NCBI GenBank assembly: GCA_005784505.1
Contig: VCAZ01000039.1
Coordinates: 1,329,001-1,393,000, forward strand
DNA from: Bagarius yarrelli
Lineage: Eukaryota; Chordata; Actinopteri; Siluriformes; Sisoridae
Direction: 5' to 3'
Length of the DNA stretch: 64,000 nucleotides
Shown here one piece after another: positions 62,301 to 64,000 of the stretch; position 1 is the stretch's first letter; every line of letters starts with the position of its first letter. The notes under the pieces are model-generated. The model ran no database searches. It had not been told where the DNA came from and was given only the letters and a program-made list of their open reading frames with translations. The position numbers were made by a program, and so were the translations under genes.

Positions 62301-63995
62301 GCTGATGGGCTTCGGGACCAAGCCGCGCCACATCACACCCTTCACAAGCTTCCAGTCGGTGCAGCCGCCACAGTCCAACGCCTTGCTTGGGCTCCTGGGT
62401 TACAGCAGCCAGCAATGTTTCCTCAGCTTCGGGTCTGTGCCAGTGCCCTCCAAGAGCACGCTGGTAGAGAGCCGCTACTGTCGCGAGCTGATGGAGGAGC
62501 GCTTCGATCAAGTGCGTCACACAATTTACACAGTTATATAAAACTGTGTTTTATATAACAGCTGGATAAATATATATCTTTAACTGCATACACTGAATGA
62601 TTGAAGTCAGAATTCTGCCCCTTCTCCTACTTATTAATTTTCACTTCCTTCTATTAAGACTGTTAATTTCCTGTATCTTTTCATTTCCTGTATCTTTTCA
62701 TTTCCTGTATCTTTTCATTTCCTGTATGTGTTTATCAGGTGTGCCGTTGGGTGCTGAAGTACAGGACCTCTAAAAACCCTCTCATCCAGATGACTATCCT
62801 CAATCTGTTGCCTCGTCTCGCAGCCTTCCAGCCTCACGCCTTCACAGGTACTGACCTCCAATAACTAAAAGGTTTTAGTTTGTTTTATTATTAAAATGAA
62901 ATAAAAATAAAACTGATTTTAATATTTGTTGAAGTTAAAAAAAAAGGCTAATACCAGCTTTCTAATTGGTCCAATTCCTTCTCATGGCTATTAGACATTT
63001 ACAGAATTTGGCAAATATCTAATTTTATATTAAATTTTTTAGTAAGCAGTTGAAGGTTAGGAGCCTTGCTAAGGCCTAGCAGTGGCAGCTTGTTGAAGGT
63101 GGGATTTGAACCCATAATATTCTGATCGGCAGCCTTACGCCTGCACTAATAATAATGATTTAAGTTGCTCACACACACACACACACACACACATTGTAAC
63201 CACATAATTCCTGCTACCTGTTTTTCACCCAAATGAGGATGGGTTCTCTGTTGGGTCTGGTTCCCCTCAAGGTTTCTTCCTATTTCCATCTCAGGGAGTT
63301 TTTCCTTGCCACCATCGCTACCGGCTTGCTCATCAGGGACAAACTGATTTCTGTTTCATTTTCATCTTATAATTTCTTCGATTGTGTAAAGCTGCTTTGT
63401 GACAGTCACCATTGTAAAAAGCGCCATACAAATAAAATTGAATTGAATTGAATTGAATTGATCTACTACGTCCCCCAAGCGTCATTAACAATATATTGTT
63501 CTGTGTGTTCTCAGACCAGTATCTGTCAGACACGATGAGTCACCTGCTGGGCTGTCTAAAGAAAGAGAAAGAGCGCACGGCTGCTTTTCAAGCCCTCGGT
63601 TTATTAGTGGTGGCCGTAAGGACTGAAATCCAGCCCTACCTTTCCAAGATTCTCGAGATTATTAAAGCAGCCCTGCCACCTAAAGACTTTGCACATAAGT
63701 AAGAGCTAATAAACATCTTCAGTGTTTTACTTTTTAAATTCTTTTCTCTCCATTAGACCTTTTTTTTTTGCTCAGGATAGAAAAGAGCAACTGACAATAA
63801 ACTATGAATATAATATACACTGTTGCTATATAGGTAATACTCTGACTATTTCTTTCTCATTTTTAGGAGACAGAAGAGCATGCAGGTTGATGCTACTGTC
63901 TTCACCTGTATCAGCATGCTGTCCCGAGCTATGGGACCCAGCATTCATCAAGATATTAAGGAACTTCTCGAGCCAATGTTAGCTGTTGGACTTAG
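59375..63995 (+). CDS. mtor: mTOR serine/threonine kinase, N-terminal part
   Basis: Catalytic subunit of TORC1 and TORC2, controlling growth, translation and autophagy at lysosomes and in the cytosol. Only the N-terminal HEAT repeats lie in the window; the gene continues past the right edge. Coding exons: 59375-59494, 60167-60275, 60689-60921, 61162-61362, 61997-62131, 62236-62511, 62739-62847, 63515-63698 and 63867-63995, with a donor GT at 63996. That is about 498 of roughly 2,500 residues. Landmarks are VLQQFVSGLKSRNEDTRAKA, IGVEGGNATRISRFANYLRN, GADRNEGRRHAAVLVLREL, FFFQQVQPFFDNIF and ALPPKDFAHKRQKSMQVDAT. The start M-S-G-T-G lacks the Ala/Thr-rich leader of human mTOR. The variable loop in exon 6 (QCFLSFGSVPVPSKSTLVES) is the least conserved part. 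The kinase domain is outside the window. Confidence 0.97.
59747..59874 (-). mobile_element. L2-tailed SINE in mtor intron 1
   Basis: TTTATAGCATTTAGCAAACA, then CCAGTGTGACGTACG and GCAGTCCAAAACATGAACCA. It is a decayed copy directly left of the hairpin at 59876-60009. Confidence 0.65.
59876..60009. repeat. Inverted repeat (hairpin) in mtor intron 1
   Basis: The left arm 59876-59915 and right arm 59968-60009 are near reverse complements, sharing TAGTCCACAAA and GGCAGGGGACACCC. They are separated by about 52 bases. The arms are about 40 bases with a few mismatches, so the intron RNA could fold into a long stem. Confidence 0.85.
62985..63150 (-). mobile_element. Old L2-tailed SINE in mtor intron 7
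   Basis: CATTTACAGAATTTGGCAAA, then GTTGAAGGTTAGGAGCC and GGTGGGATTTGAACCC (reversed box B). Confidence 0.65.
63225..63462 (+). mobile_element. 3' end of an L2-like LINE, or a derived SINE
   Basis: It contains CCCTCAAGGTTTCTTCCTAT, TTTTTCCTTGCCACCATCGC and AAAGCTGCTTTGTGACAGTC, ending in four ATTGA units. This is a very common fish repeat whose tandem tail fits the CR1/L2 clade. It lies in mtor intron 7. Confidence 0.65.
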
Positions 63996-64000
63996 GTAAT

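Overview
This is a nuclear window from a ray-finned fish, probably an otophysan such as a catfish, although the sequence alone does not fix the species. The protein-coding genes have many short exons with GT-AG introns. The sulfotransferases resemble the teleost SULT1 (sult1st) group. The introns and spacers are full of fish repeats: tRNA-derived SINEs, Tc1/mariner and hAT-type remnants, a CR1/L2/Rex1-type LINE, and long CA, CT, TA and GATA arrays. No bacterial, viral or organellar genes are seen.

Layout from left to right. (1) 1-9.2 kb: two complete cytosolic sulfotransferase genes in tandem on the plus strand (149-2829 and 6048-9202), with a relic exon of a third copy between them (4351-4391). 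(2) 9.2-13.75 kb: a perfect 24-bp x5 minisatellite and AT-rich sequence that probably includes the 3' UTR of the next gene. (3) 13.75-19.5 kb: prrt3 on the minus strand, with three coding exons. (4) 19.5-40.3 kb: a 21-kb stretch with no recognised coding gene. It holds two copies of a roughly 740-bp element with inverted ends, microsatellite clusters, a GATA array with duplicated flanks, and a promoter-like patch at 26.4-27 kb with a TCTCGCGAGA palindrome and a TATA box. (5) 40.3-44.6 kb: ogg1 on the minus strand, seven exons. (6) 46.16-57.46 kb: qars1 on the plus strand, 23 exons, head to head with ogg1. (7) 58.4-64 kb: the 5' end of mtor on the plus strand, nine coding exons, running off the right edge.

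I rebuilt exons by hand from conserved protein sequence, splice consensus and phase. For every gene the exon lengths keep frame across all junctions: the sulfotransferases code for 299 and 292 residues, Prrt3 about 1004, Ogg1 384, Qars1 773, and mTOR about 498 residues up to the edge.

These genes do not form a pathway. They are a detoxification enzyme pair, a neuronal-type membrane protein, a base-excision repair glycosylase, a tRNA synthetase and a growth-control kinase. I found no previously undescribed biological system. The most interesting signals are the relic sulfotransferase exon, TG repeats at several splice sites, a 31-bp exact copy of a qars1 splice acceptor, a long hairpin in mtor intron 1, the inverted-end element family, and the orphan promoter-like patch.
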